64,000 nucleotides of DNA from NCBI GenBank assembly GCA_963826505.1, contig CAWGXG010000006.1, positions 372,001 to 436,000 of the forward strand, written 5' to 3'. Of this stretch, positions 34,901 through 44,169 are shown piece by piece. Both the position numbers and the translations under genes were made by a program. Position 1 is the stretch's first letter, and each line of letters begins with the position of its first letter. The notes under the pieces were generated by a model. It was not told the DNA's origin. It saw only the letters and a list, made by a program, of their open reading frames with translations, and did no database searches. This DNA is from CAWGXG01 sp963826505. GTDB lineage: Bacteria; Chloroflexota; Anaerolineae; Aggregatilineales; Aggregatilineaceae.

Positions 34901-36041
34901 CATCAGCCGGGCGGACAGGTTGACCGCGTCGCCCATCACTGTATATTCCCGACGAGCTTCCGAGCCGACCAATCCGCAAAAGACATAACCGGTGTTGACG
35001 CCGACCTGGGCGTGAACGTCTGACAGAGCAGTGATTTCCAACGCACAATGTAAGGCGCGCTCTTCGTCGTTTTCGTGGGCCAGCGGCGCACCGAACACTA
35101 TGATTGCCTTGCTCCCTTTGTCGCCCATATCTACCTTGTTGAGGTAGCCGTCGTAACGCTGGACGATGCTCAATACCGATGCGAGATAGCCCTGCAGCCT
35201 CGATCCAACCTCAGGATCGTGGTCGTAGTCAAACCCGCTGAATTGGACGAACAAGATCGTCACCCCGCGGTGTTCGTTGACGAAGTCCGGCCTGATCACT
35301 CTCGATGCGCTGGGCGATGGCGGCTGGCAAGTAGTGTTGCAGCACCAACCGCGAGCTTTCCGGCGAGGATCCCAAATCATCCAGCGGTTCGCGTTCGACA
35401 TGGGTTTGGAGTCCGGCGACGCAACTGAAGCCATCACGCCGTTCGGCCACGACAACGTCATCGAGCGCTTCCAATAAATCGTTATGTACTACGACTTCGC
35501 CCCGGGTCGCCAGATGCTCGGCCTCGGCACACAGGTCGAGAGGACTGCCCGCGATCACGTATTCCAGCCGGTAATCCGACAAGCCGACCGTGGTGCAAAA
35601 CACCGGCCCCGCCGCGATCCCGGCTTTCATGGCCAGACTGAATACTCCCGCACTGGTTTCCAGGGCGGCGTAGCGCTGCATGGCAGCCTGCATGTCAAGC
35701 GCACACTGCACGGCGCGCCGTGCAGTGTCGGACCGCCCGCATCTGGCCGTAGGAAACAGCACGGTCATTGAATCGCCGCCGAACTTGCCGATGATGCCCC
35801 CGAAGGACTGGATCAGGTCGATCATCGGGCGAAAATACTGGTTCAGGATCTCGGTGAGTTCTTCGGTCCCGGCCCGCCCCAGACTCCCCAGCGACTCACT
35901 GATGGCGGTGAATCCGGATACGTCCGCGAACAGGACGACCGAGTCAAAACGCTGTTCGCGTCCGATCGGATCGTCGCCGGGGTAGTCCAGAATATCCTGG
36001 GCGACGTGATAGGGGATGTAGGAGAGCCAGTTGGAAGACAT
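31989..36041 (-). CDS. Soluble adenylyl-cyclase-like protein: two cyclase domains, AAA/NTPase and TPR repeats (three frameshifts)
   Basis: One gene broken into four overlapping frames, changing near 35295, 33600 and 32668; joined it has about 1350 residues. Cyclase domain 1 (about 35-200) keeps the two metal aspartates (D40 in LFADVSGF, D90 in KFGGDSM) but has Asp/Glu where the Asn/Arg pair should be (AGSPLDLCAEA). Cyclase domain 2 lacks the first metal Asp (FVQFSGF) but has the Lys of NKVDMGD, a Thr in EYTVMGD and the Asn/Arg pair of GDAVNLSARL. The two complement each other like mammalian soluble adenylyl cyclase. Next come a Walker A (SAEAGMGKSRL), a Walker B-like AIFLEDCQWIDP, and about ten TPR-like repeats. 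cAMP synthesis gated by a bound ligand or protein is the inference. The frameshifts may be sequence errors. Confidence 0.8.
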
Positions 36042-36222
36042 GGACGGTGCCTCGTTATCTATTTCCAGCGGCCGGTCTTGGGTGCGGTAATTGACCTAAC
36101 TGAAGCTGATATCTTGCCTATTTCTAAGATTTATTATACATTTAAAGAGTAAATTGCCCACAGCCAGGGTTTTTGACTCATCATCAGCTCGTTATCCAGA
36201 GGCATTATCAGGAGATCTCACC
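36042..36222. promoter_or_regulatory. A+T-rich divergent promoter region
   Basis: The stretch around 36120-36150 is rich in A and T (TTATTATACATTTAAAG) between the divergent cyclase-like gene and the small secreted-protein gene, so promoters are expected here. No exact pair of boxes could be fixed. Confidence 0.3.
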
Positions 36223-36900
36223 ATGCGCACCACGATCCGATTTCTTATCGCCTTCGTTCTGATCGCTATTGCCGCGATGGTCGCCCATCCCCCGCCCGCC
36301 CACGCCGGTTTCATGGAGCTCCCCGGCACGTGGGTGGCCGAGTTCACCTACTGTCGTGACGGGTTTCGCGTGACCGTGACGGGCGATCTGGCGACCGCTG
36401 ACACTACAACAGTGACCATCTTGAGCATCACGCCCTCCAGCCCAGCCGGGGACGTGCTGACATTCACCGGACCCGGTTCCGTGAACCAGTCGGTAAACTT
36501 CGCCTGGACAACACCGCAGCAGCCCGGCACGCCAGTGGATGCCCTCGGTGACAGGTTGGTCAATGGCGTTTCACTGACTGGCGGCGTTGGCCGAACTGAC
36601 AGCGGTTTCGTGGGGGATTGCTCGCTGGTGGCCTTTGGCGGTCCGCCGCTGCCACCCCCGGATCAGCGCAATCTGGTTTTGATCGACCTGGAGACGCCCG
36701 TGCTCTATACGCCCGGCGGTCTGGCGACTGGCGATATGCTCCACCCGTGCCAGACGGCATTCATCATCGGTGAATCCGCAGGGTATGGTGAAGTGTATGT
36801 GATGGGCGGCTGGATCGATCTGCGCAACACCGTGGACGTGGACGAAACATATGGCCAGCCAAACGGTGCGCCGATCTATCCGGGGTGCGAAGGCAAATAA
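36223..36900 (+). CDS. Small secreted protein of unknown function
   Basis: 225 residues. The start at 36223 is chosen because AGGAG lies 8 bases before it and the product begins with a good signal peptide (MRTTIRFLIAFVLIAIAAMV, cleaved after AHA near residue 29). The mature part is short beta-strand-like segments with four cysteines (TYCRDGF, GDCSLV, HPCQTAF, PGCEGK) that could form two disulfides, and a PPLPPPDQ linker. I do not recognise a family. It is followed by two hairpins and appears to be monocistronic. Confidence 0.7.
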   Translation: MRTTIRFLIAFVLIAIAAMVAHPPPAHAGFMELPGTWVAEFTYCRDGFRVTVTGDLATADTTTVTILSITPSSPAGDVLTFTGPGSVNQSVNFAWTTPQQPGTPVDALGDRLVNGVSLTGGVGRTDSGFVGDCSLVAFGGPPLPPPDQRNLVLIDLETPVLYTPGGLATGDMLHPCQTAFIIGESAGYGEVYVMGGWIDLRNTVDVDETYGQPNGAPIYPGCEGK

Positions 36901-36903
36901 CAT

Positions 36904-36986
36904 CCCGGTCAGCGAGACGTGACCGGGCGAGCGCGACATTATGATCTATCGCAGGGTGCTTGATTTTCCGACAAGCACCCTGTTTT
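36904..36986 (+). terminator. Two hairpins, the second a strong Rho-independent terminator
   Basis: CCCGGTCA (36904-36911) pairs with TGACCGGG (36920-36927). CAGGGTGCTTG (36952-36962) pairs perfectly over 11 bases with CAAGCACCCTG (36972-36982), followed by TTTT. The second terminates the small secreted-protein gene. The following 36987-37270 holds no gene. Confidence 0.75.
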
Positions 36987-37270
36987 GGCATTAAGCTGCG
37001 CCGCCTTTGCGTCTCGGTTGATCTCGGTCAAAGCCATTTGGGACACCGTCCCAAATGCGCTAGGCATTTTTCCCGATCCCAACGGGTCCCCCAACTCATG
37101 ACAACGGGACGCTTACCCTGGTACGCTGAGTGTAGTTATTGTCCGTCACTGTTTTTGGCGGCTGCTGTGGCAGAGGGAGGGACCACCGGTCCGGCATGCA
37201 GCGCTCAGGTGATGACGGTGAGCGACGGTATTTATCCCCCATGATCACGGTATAGCGAAAAGGATCGATC

Positions 37271-38170
37271 ATGAGAAAGCGACTGAAGTGGGTAGGGATC
37301 GGTTTGGGTGTTTTACTTGGCGTGCTGGTGATAGCGGTGATTGTGCTGTATTTCATCGGAACGTCCCGGCTCAACAAAACCTATCATGTTCAGGCAGAAA
37401 ATATCCCCATTCCGACCGATGAGGCGAGTTTCGCGCGTGGTGAATATCTGGCCAAGACGATCTGCACGGAGTGCCATGGAGACGATTTGAGTGGCGATGT
37501 GTTAGTCGATCAAGCCGGGATCGTGACGATCTATGCTGCTAATCTGACATCCGGCAAGGGTGGGATCGGTGATTTTGACGACGAAGACTTTATTCGCGCG
37601 ATCCGGCACGGGCTGGATGAGGACGGCAAACCGCTGCTGATTATGCCCGCTGAGATATTCATTCACTGGAGCATAGACGACCTGGGGGCGGTGATCGCCT
37701 ATCTTCACACCCTCCCGCCGGTGGACCATGACAGACCGGAGCCGAAGATTTCGATCATCGGGCGCGCTCTGCTGCCATTGGGCCTGTTTGGCAAACCGTT
37801 TCCTGCCGAATACATCGACCAGAGCAAAGCGTTTCCTGAGATGCCGACGATTGGCGTCAACCTGGAATACGGTGATTACCTTACGCGTGCGTTCGGTTGC
37901 ACATTATGTCACGGAGAAAATCTGGCCGGGGGCATCGTAGCGCCGTCCGCTCCTCCTGGTGAAATACCTAAATCCCCGAATCTGACCCCGGCAGGCGATC
38001 TGGGGACATGGACCGAAGCTGACTTCGTCCAGACGCTGCGCACGGGCACCACACCGGACGGTGACACTATCAACGACGATCATATGCCCTGGAAAATGTA
38101 CGCGAAAGCATCCGACGAAGACTTGCAGGCTCTATGGATGTACCTCCAATCGCTGCCTGCCGTCGATTAG
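37271..38170 (+). CDS. Membrane-anchored diheme c-type cytochrome
   Basis: 299 residues. An uncleaved N-terminal helix (VGIGLGVLLGVLVIAVIVLY, about residues 8-27) anchors it, with the rest outside. Two cytochrome c domains each carry a CxxCH heme site: CTECH at 65-69 and CTLCH at 210-214, with MPAEIF and MPWKMY as candidate distal methionines. The layout resembles the diheme subunit of sugar/alcohol dehydrogenases and related c4-like proteins. No oxidoreductase or ccm maturation genes are adjacent, so its electron donor is unknown. It is monocistronic and ends at a clear terminator. Confidence 0.88.
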   Translation: MRKRLKWVGIGLGVLLGVLVIAVIVLYFIGTSRLNKTYHVQAENIPIPTDEASFARGEYLAKTICTECHGDDLSGDVLVDQAGIVTIYAANLTSGKGGIGDFDDEDFIRAIRHGLDEDGKPLLIMPAEIFIHWSIDDLGAVIAYLHTLPPVDHDRPEPKISIIGRALLPLGLFGKPFPAEYIDQSKAFPEMPTIGVNLEYGDYLTRAFGCTLCHGENLAGGIVAPSAPPGEIPKSPNLTPAGDLGTWTEADFVQTLRTGTTPDGDTINDDHMPWKMYAKASDEDLQALWMYLQSLPAVD

Positions 38171-38190
38171 AACATATCAAGGTCACCCGA

Positions 38191-38223
38191 ATCCCCTGGC
38201 CCGTGAAAACCAGGGGATTTTTT
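38191..38223 (+). terminator. Rho-independent terminator after the cytochrome gene
   Basis: ATCCCCTGG (38191-38199) pairs with CCAGGGGAT (38210-38218) around a 10-base loop, followed by a run of T to 38223. Confidence 0.8.
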
Positions 38224-38343
38224 CGTGCGACCTTGTGCAGGAGGCGGAAGCGGTGATTCTTGCATGGGGCGAGTCCTTAAATCAGAATATAATCATAATA
38301 AACCGCAAAATCACATGAGCGCGAGTGGGATAGGACGGACCGA

Positions 38344-40509
38344 ATGAACAGCTCCCCGGCTGAGCTGACGGAAACTCGGCCAGTTCTTTTGTCCTTTATC
38401 GAGAAACATGGCGCCGAGTTGGTGCGGATGCTGTGGATCGTCACAGCCGCGCTCGCGCTGAGCGTTTTCCTGCTGTCAATTCCCGCGTATATCCTGGACC
38501 TGAACCAACCGGTGAACTGGCCCGCATTGAAGGAGCCAGCCAAACCACTTTTCGCGCTATCGTTGTTCAAAACTATTTTGGCGGTGGCGGGCGTCCTGAT
38601 GTGTTTCGCTTTGGCAAATATCCTTTTCCGGTACCGGCGCGATGACCGGATGGCGGTCTTTGCGTCATTCGTTTTGTTGTTTTACGGCGTGGCTTCGGCT
38701 GGACCGGTTGAACAGTTGGGAGTTTACGATCCCGCACTCGCGAACTTTGGGCAATCGTTGCTGTTTCTTTCCGCGATCCCGTGGGTGTTCTTTTTCTCTC
38801 TTTTTCCCAGCGGGCATTTTGTCTCGGGGCGAGATGAGTGGTTGTGTGCTTTTTCGTTTCTTTGGGCGGGAGTACTCGCCATCTTCGACCCGTTTAGCTC
38901 AATCGTTGACAGCCCAATCATGCCTCCCCTCGAACTTGTTTGGACGATGAGTTTGCCGCTGATGGTTGTGTACGCCCAAATCTGGCGCTATCGCCACGTG
39001 TCGAATCCTGTGGAGCGCCAGCAAACCCGGTGGATCGTTTTCGGACTTTTCGTTTCTCTGGTTCTTTTTACCATCTCGACGATCCCCTGGGTCTTTGTCC
39101 AGAATCGCCCAGCCGGCAGTGTCAGCACAGCCTGGGTGAACTGGATCTCGTTTTTTCTGGAAGTGATCTGGGTCATCATGCAGGCCGTGCTGCCGATCTC
39201 TATGACGATCGCCGTGCTGCGCTACCGGCTGTGGGACATCGATCTGATCATCAACCGGACTTTGGTGTACACCTTCCTGACGGGGTTGGTGGTCGGTCTG
39301 TATATTCTCATCGTAGGATCGCTCGGCACCTTGCTGCAAGTACACGGGAGTTTGCCCATTTCGCTACTGGCCACCGGTGTCGTCGCTATGGTATTTCAAC
39401 CGCTGCGAGACCGCTTGCAGCGCTGGGCGAATCATTGGATATACGGGGAGCGCGATAATCCTTACGTGGTGCTGACCAGACTTGGCCAGCGGTTGGAAAC
39501 TACGTTAGTGCCAGCCGCCGTCCTGCCTACCCTGGTCGAGACTGTAGCGCGTACCCTCAAACTGCCCTATGTCGCGATTGCGCTCAAACAAGGCAAACAG
39601 TTCAGAATTGCATCGGAGTTTGGGCAGGCTCCCCGCTGGCTGCCCGATGTGCTGGATGACGTCGAAGACAGCGATCTCCTGGTGCTGCCGTTGGTGTATC
39701 AGGCAGAAATCATCGGACGTTTGACTTTGGCTCCGCGCAGCCCAACCGATCCGTTTGTCCCAACTGAGCGTGCGCTGCTTGAAGAAATCGCGCGCCACGT
39801 GGGCATGGCTGCGCATGCCGTGCAGTTGACCGCCGACTTGCAGCAATCACGGGAACGACTGGTGACCACGCGCGAAGAGGAGCGCCGCCGCTTGCGCCGC
39901 GATCTCCATGACGGACTGGGTCCGGCGCTGGCTGCTATGTCGTTTCGGTTGGATGCCGCGACTAATCTGATTGGGCATGACACTGATGCGGCGAGGACGT
40001 TAGTGGTTGAGATCAAAACGCAGATTCAATCCTTGTTGGACGACATCCGGGTGATCGCGTATGGGCTGCGTCCGCCTGCGCTCGATGAGTTGGGGTTGGT
40101 GGGGGCGCTGCGTGAACATATCGCATCAAGCCAGATGCAGGGACTCCAGATGACGCTGGAAGCGCCCCCAGATTTGCCTGTGTTGGCGGCGGCTGTCGAA
40201 GTTGCGGCCTACCGGATCGTGCTCGAAGCAATCACCAACGTCAGGCGGCACGCTAACGCACGATTTTGTAGCGTGAAGCTGTCGCTATGCGAGCGTTTGT
40301 GCCTGGAAATCAGGGATGATGGGCGGGGCATGTCCGCTCATGTGCGCGCCGGAGTGGGACTGGGATCGATGCGCGAGCGCGCAGAAGAACTAGGCGGGAC
40401 GTGCGTGGTCGAGAGCCGGGTGGGGCAGGGCACGCGCGTTCTGGTGGAACTGCCGCTGATGGTAGGGGCCGCGAAAGAAGACGGCAGGTGGAAGCCTTTC
40501 GAAGCCTGA
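38344..40509 (+). CDS. Multi-pass membrane sensor histidine kinase, NarL/DesK-type
   Basis: 721 residues. About ten hydrophobic helices occupy residues 25-370, then a GAF-like region (about 390-490, LPYVAIALKQGKQFRIASEF). The HisKA_3 dimerisation helix is EEERRRLRRDLHDGLGPALA with phosphoacceptor H522, followed by AYGLRPPALDELGLVGAL. The HATPase domain has EAITNVRRHA (N box), EIRDDGRGM (G1) and GVGLGSMRERA (G2). Such kinases normally pair with a NarL-type response regulator, but none is in the neighbourhood, so the partner is elsewhere. The sensory ligand is unknown; the membrane region is typical of Chloroflexota and Actinobacteria kinases that sense envelope conditions. Confidence 0.9.
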   Translation: MNSSPAELTETRPVLLSFIEKHGAELVRMLWIVTAALALSVFLLSIPAYILDLNQPVNWPALKEPAKPLFALSLFKTILAVAGVLMCFALANILFRYRRDDRMAVFASFVLLFYGVASAGPVEQLGVYDPALANFGQSLLFLSAIPWVFFFSLFPSGHFVSGRDEWLCAFSFLWAGVLAIFDPFSSIVDSPIMPPLELVWTMSLPLMVVYAQIWRYRHVSNPVERQQTRWIVFGLFVSLVLFTISTIPWVFVQNRPAGSVSTAWVNWISFFLEVIWVIMQAVLPISMTIAVLRYRLWDIDLIINRTLVYTFLTGLVVGLYILIVGSLGTLLQVHGSLPISLLATGVVAMVFQPLRDRLQRWANHWIYGERDNPYVVLTRLGQRLETTLVPAAVLPTLVETVARTLKLPYVAIALKQGKQFRIASEFGQAPRWLPDVLDDVEDSDLLVLPLVYQAEIIGRLTLAPRSPTDPFVPTERALLEEIARHVGMAAHAVQLTADLQQSRERLVTTREEERRRLRRDLHDGLGPALAAMSFRLDAATNLIGHDTDAARTLVVEIKTQIQSLLDDIRVIAYGLRPPALDELGLVGALREHIASSQMQGLQMTLEAPPDLPVLAAAVEVAAYRIVLEAITNVRRHANARFCSVKLSLCERLCLEIRDDGRGMSAHVRAGVGLGSMRERAEELGGTCVVESRVGQGTRVLVELPLMVGAAKEDGRWKPFEA

Positions 40510-40548
40510 TATTCGGTAATCAAGCGGCACGTGCACAAAGGCTGCCAC

Positions 40549-40566
40549 GCCCTCTGGGGCTTTTTT
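40549..40566 (+). terminator. Short Rho-independent terminator after the histidine kinase gene
   Basis: GCCC (40549-40552) pairs with GGGC (40557-40560) directly before TTTTTT. The stem is short, so efficiency is doubtful. It also separates the kinase from the convergent ABC operon. Confidence 0.45.
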
Positions 40567-40606
40567 GAGGCAGTGCCCAATGCAATCTGGCGAACCCCAT
40601 CCCTCA

Positions 40607-41407
40607 TTACGTCCAATCATCGTGGCGGGGGACAATGGCACGGGGCACATGTTGGCCGTCGCGTTCCTGATATATGATCTCGGTCGGCATGTCGTAGGCG
40701 TTGGATAGCAGCGGTTCGGTCAGAGTGTTGGCGGGCGATCCCAGTGCCAGAGTTTGTCCCTCGCGCATCAGCAGTACACGGTCGCCATATTCCAGAGCGT
40801 GATTCGGGGTATGCGAGGAGATGACGAAGGCCAGTTGATCGCGGACTAGCTCGCGTACGATGCCCATGATGCGGTGCTGGTTGCGTGGATCGAGATGCGC
40901 GTCTGGCTCATCCATCAACAGAATGTCGCACTGCTGGGTCAGACCGCGTGCAATCATCACCATCTGCTGCTGTCCTCCGCTGAGTTGAGTGTACGGGCGG
41001 TCGCGAAAGGCCAGCATATCCACGCGTTCCAGCGCAGCATCAGCGGCAGTGTGATCGGCCTTGCCGGGTTTGCCGAACAGGGGCAGATGCGGCGCACGCC
41101 CCATAAGCACGATATCGTGGACCGTATAGGCAAAGACCGGGTTGTGCACCTGTGGGATCAGACCGACTCGCCGCGCGCGACTGGCCGTGGGAATCGTGGT
41201 GATGTCCTGGCCGTCGAGCAGCACCGTTCCTGAATCAGGATGCAGGATGCCGGTCAAACAGCGCATGAGCGTAGTCTTGCCGCAGCCGTTGCGCCCCAGG
41301 AGAAACAGCACTTCACCGGCGGAAATCTGGACCGAAATCTCCTGCAGCACGGGCGATGACGGCGCGTAAGCGAAGGTTACAGCACGCGCTTCTAGCACGG
41401 TTACCAT
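40607..41407 (-). CDS. ABC transporter ATPase, FecE/BtuD type
   Basis: 266 residues from the ATG at 41407, chosen because MVTVLEARAVTFAY begins the domain and the start overlaps the permease stop by seven bases; a longer frame to 41674 only reads through the permease gene. Motifs in order: Walker A GRNGCGKTT, Q loop PQVHNPV, signature LSGGQQQMV, Walker B DILLMDEPDAHLD and the H loop ISSHTPNHA. This group energises uptake of iron-siderophore, heme or cobalamin. It forms a three-gene transporter with the upstream permease and binding protein; the missing outer-membrane receptor is not expected in this lineage. Confidence 0.9.
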   Translation of the reverse strand: MVTVLEARAVTFAYAPSSPVLQEISVQISAGEVLFLLGRNGCGKTTLMRCLTGILHPDSGTVLLDGQDITTIPTASRARRVGLIPQVHNPVFAYTVHDIVLMGRAPHLPLFGKPGKADHTAADAALERVDMLAFRDRPYTQLSGGQQQMVMIARGLTQQCDILLMDEPDAHLDPRNQHRIMGIVRELVRDQLAFVISSHTPNHALEYGDRVLLMREGQTLALGSPANTLTEPLLSNAYDMPTEIIYQERDGQHVPRAIVPRHDDWT

Positions 41408-42450
41408 CCCGTCCGGTTGCGACGCAGCAGGATGACCAACAGCGGCACACCAACCAGACCGGTCAGCACGCCAAGCGGTACTTCGGCGGGGAGCATAGTG
41501 CGGGAGATGGTGTCGATAACCAGCAGGAAGCAGGCGCCCAGGCTCAGCGACACGGGCAGCAGGCGCAGATGATCTGGCCCGACGAGAATACGCCCTGCGT
41601 GGGGGATCACCAATCCGATCCAGCCGATTACACCCCCGATCGCCACCGCGGCGGCGGTCATCACAGTGGAGCACACGATGATGGCAAACTTCATACGGGT
41701 GGGGTTAAGACCCAAAGTCAGGGCTTCTTCGTCGCCCATCGACAGGAGGTTGAGCTGCCAACGGACCATCCACAGAAAAGCGCTTCCCACGATGGACACC
41801 GTGGCCAGCAGCGGAATATTCCGCCAGGTGACGCCAGTCAAGCCGCCCAACAGCCAAAACGTGATGGCGGGCAGCGTGTCCAATGGATCGGCGACGTATT
41901 TGAGCAGCGAAGTCAGCGACCCGAAAAACGACCCGATCAAGACGCCCATCAGCGTCAGCACGATCATCGGCGCGGTGCGATACATACGGCTGCCGAAAAA
42001 TGCCAATGTCACAGCCAGCAAGCCGAAGACGAACGCGAAAAGCTCCACTTCGGCCGATGTGCTGCCTAAGGTCAGTGCTAAGGCTGCGCCAAAGCCTGCG
42101 CCCGAGGTCACGCCCAGCAGGTTCGAATCGACCAACGGATTCTTGAAAATGCCCTGAAAGGCTGTGCCCGTGCCTGCCATCGTCGCGCCGATGAACATGG
42201 CCGCCAGCAGGCGCGGTACCCGCACTCGCAGCACCAGCGTGCGCGCCACCGAGTCCACGTCCATGGCGGCTTTCGAGTATACGGGGGAGATGAGAATGCG
42301 CACTACATCAGTCACGCTGATCGGGTACAAGCCCATCGTCAGCGAGACAGCAAACAAGATGAGCGGAAAGACCAGCAGCGCGACGTACCCGACGTCGCGC
42401 CACTGATGCGCAGTTCTGATTCGATGGTTATTGCTTGCTACGACCCGCAT
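41401..42450 (-). CDS. FecCD-family ABC permease (iron-siderophore/cobalamin/heme type)
   Basis: 349 residues, about ten membrane helices. Family marks: LYPISVTDVVRILISP at the N-terminus, VLRVRVPRLLAAMFIGATMA, GTAFQGIFKNPLVDSNLLGV followed by GAGFGAAL, and VGLVIPHAGRILVGPDHLRL plus SLGACFLLVIDTISRTM. These segments (R-x-PR, Q..xxNPLA-like, PH.xR) define FecCD permeases. The start overlaps the binding-protein stop by 13 bases and its stop overlaps the ATPase start, so the three are translationally coupled. Works as a homodimer in known systems. Confidence 0.92.
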   Translation of the reverse strand: MRVVASNNHRIRTAHQWRDVGYVALLVFPLILFAVSLTMGLYPISVTDVVRILISPVYSKAAMDVDSVARTLVLRVRVPRLLAAMFIGATMAGTGTAFQGIFKNPLVDSNLLGVTSGAGFGAALALTLGSTSAEVELFAFVFGLLAVTLAFFGSRMYRTAPMIVLTLMGVLIGSFFGSLTSLLKYVADPLDTLPAITFWLLGGLTGVTWRNIPLLATVSIVGSAFLWMVRWQLNLLSMGDEEALTLGLNPTRMKFAIIVCSTVMTAAAVAIGGVIGWIGLVIPHAGRILVGPDHLRLLPVSLSLGACFLLVIDTISRTMLPAEVPLGVLTGLVGVPLLVILLRRNRTGW

Positions 42451-43745
42451 AGCGCGGTGATCTCAGCTTCCGGCAGCACGTAGTTATAGAAGGAGCGGTA
42501 GAAATAATCGGTTTCGGCGGCGCAATCCAGGTCGAGCAACCCGGGATACAGCGCCTCGGTCATCCAGATAATGCCCAATATCGACTCGGGAATCGGAGTG
42601 TCCCACGGCGCGACGTAGCTGGGCATGCGGAAAACGTTGCCGTTTTGCACGGCCTTGACAACCTGCCATTCCGGGGTGTTGAAGTCATCAACGGTCGTCC
42701 CCTCGTAAGGCACAACCAGGATGATGTCTGGATTCCACACGGCGACCTGTTCCAGGTTGACTTCGTTCCAGAATCCGGCCAGATCGCTGCTAACAGACTG
42801 CCCGCCTGCCGCATCAACCTCGAAGGTCTGGTACATCTCACCGCTGGCGACGGTCAATGGCGTGGAGCCAGTCACCAACACCGATGGGCGCGATTCCAGC
42901 GAAGCGGTCGCATCGGTGACCGTGGTGAAAATGCGGTCGTAATACTCGACCCAGGCTTCCGCATGCGCGGCGGTGTTTGGGCCTAAAATCTGCCCGACGA
43001 TCAGCACGGCTTGCTTGAGCAATTCGGGTGTTTCGCCCTGGAACAACACGACGGGAATATCGAGCTCAGCCACGGCGTCCAACCACTTGCTGCGTGAGCT
43101 GGTCAGGATCACGTCCGGATTGATGAGCGCCACTTCTTCCACATTGATTTCTTTCTGGGTCATCGAGGAACTGTTGCGTTCCGGGAAACCCGGATCCATT
43201 TGGACCATGCGGCTGTAACCCGGTTCGTCCCGTGCGCCCAGGTAAGCGCCTGCTACCAGGCGATCCACGCCGCCCACACCATACACGGTGTACGTGGCGA
43301 TGCTGTGGGGTGTGATGACCTTATAGACAGGTTGGGGAATCACAATGGTGTTGCCCACCTGATCCGTGATTGTGACCGAATCCGGCAGCAGTCCGTTATC
43401 GATCAATACTTGCTGACCTTCGGCAGACACCGCGAAATCGATGAAACTAGCGGCGTCCGCGCTCTCCGTCAAGGCGACCATGCCACCATCGGGCACGAAG
43501 TAATCGGGTAACGTATCGGTGGCGGCATCCAATGACGCGCCATCGGACGTGACCAGCAGGTCGGCTCCGGCATCGACGTAAGTGGGCTGCGCGCCGTCAA
43601 ACATGGCGGCATACAGCACATCAATCCCGGGTCGAAGCGCCTCGTCGGCCTGAATCGTGAATGGTGCGTCTTGGGCCGCCGCGACGCCAGACGTCGCAAA
43701 CATGCTCAAAATCAATAGTACGGCCAATAAACGTGTCTTCAGCAT
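42438..43745 (-). CDS. Metal-chelate ABC binding protein (TroA-like) with an extra N-terminal segment
   Basis: 435 residues from the ATG at 43745, which has GGGAGGG just upstream; the signal peptide is LLAVLLILSMFATSGVAAAQ. Residues about 150-430 are a type-III binding protein: VYKVITPHSIATYTVYGVGG, VDRLVAGAYLG, INPDVILTSSRSKW, FQGETPELLK and NPDIILVVPYEG. In front, residues about 30-130 look like a much-shortened type-II binding protein whose end, FIDFAVSAEGQQVLIDNGLL, is the hallmark C-terminal segment of molybdate/phosphate-type binding proteins. The next region, VTITDQVGNTIVIP, is the normal start of a BtuF/FhuD-like protein. The chelate bound is unknown. Confidence 0.87.
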   Translation of the reverse strand: MLKTRLLAVLLILSMFATSGVAAAQDAPFTIQADEALRPGIDVLYAAMFDGAQPTYVDAGADLLVTSDGASLDAATDTLPDYFVPDGGMVALTESADAASFIDFAVSAEGQQVLIDNGLLPDSVTITDQVGNTIVIPQPVYKVITPHSIATYTVYGVGGVDRLVAGAYLGARDEPGYSRMVQMDPGFPERNSSSMTQKEINVEEVALINPDVILTSSRSKWLDAVAELDIPVVLFQGETPELLKQAVLIVGQILGPNTAAHAEAWVEYYDRIFTTVTDATASLESRPSVLVTGSTPLTVASGEMYQTFEVDAAGGQSVSSDLAGFWNEVNLEQVAVWNPDIILVVPYEGTTVDDFNTPEWQVVKAVQNGNVFRMPSYVAPWDTPIPESILGIIWMTEALYPGLLDLDCAAETDYFYRSFYNYVLPEAEITALCGS

Positions 43746-44169
43746 ATGCCCTCCCTGGCAAAGCAGTGACCAAAGTTGGAAAAGGTGCGCGAATAGCGTA
43801 GCGTATTGTATCATTTGTTGCAATACAAGTGATACGCATTGTGCTCGGAAAAACGCCTTAGATCACGCTGGCACACCGTCTCGTCCACCTGATGTCCGGA
43901 CGCTGGCGTTCACGCCCCGACCCGGGATCTAGTGGACAGCCATCCAACTTTGAACTGGTCGATAATCGCATCAATCTTCATATCCCGCAAAATTCAGTGA
44001 TCCCGGATCGAAATGTCGCATATTCGGGATAAACCCTAAAGCAGCCATCAAAGTGCCAGGGGCGATCGGCATTCGGCGCTCTTGGGCATTGACTCCCGCG
44101 CCCGCGCATGCTATGTTTAGTGCTGTAGTAAGCTGTCAAAGGTCTAAGAAGGGTCACGGAGGTGGCATG
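43746..44169. other. Divergent intergenic region
   Basis: About 420 bases between the chelate importer and the DIP1984-family gene. ATCCCG recurs at 43982-43987 and around 44000-44005, with an inverted copy CGGGAT at 44025-44030; this could be a binding site or weak hairpin. No Fur-like box or cobalamin riboswitch signature was recognised. AGGAG-like GGAGG at 44158-44162 serves the downstream gene. Confidence 0.3.

Noticed and set aside
33539..35023. 494-residue plus-strand frame
   Set aside because: Antisense to the NTPase domain of the cyclase-like protein, which has Walker motifs. It has no motifs or start signal of its own.
43746..44169. Possible cobalamin riboswitch upstream of the chelate importer
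   Set aside because: No B12-box-like conserved segment or suitable stem pattern could be found, so no riboswitch is claimed.
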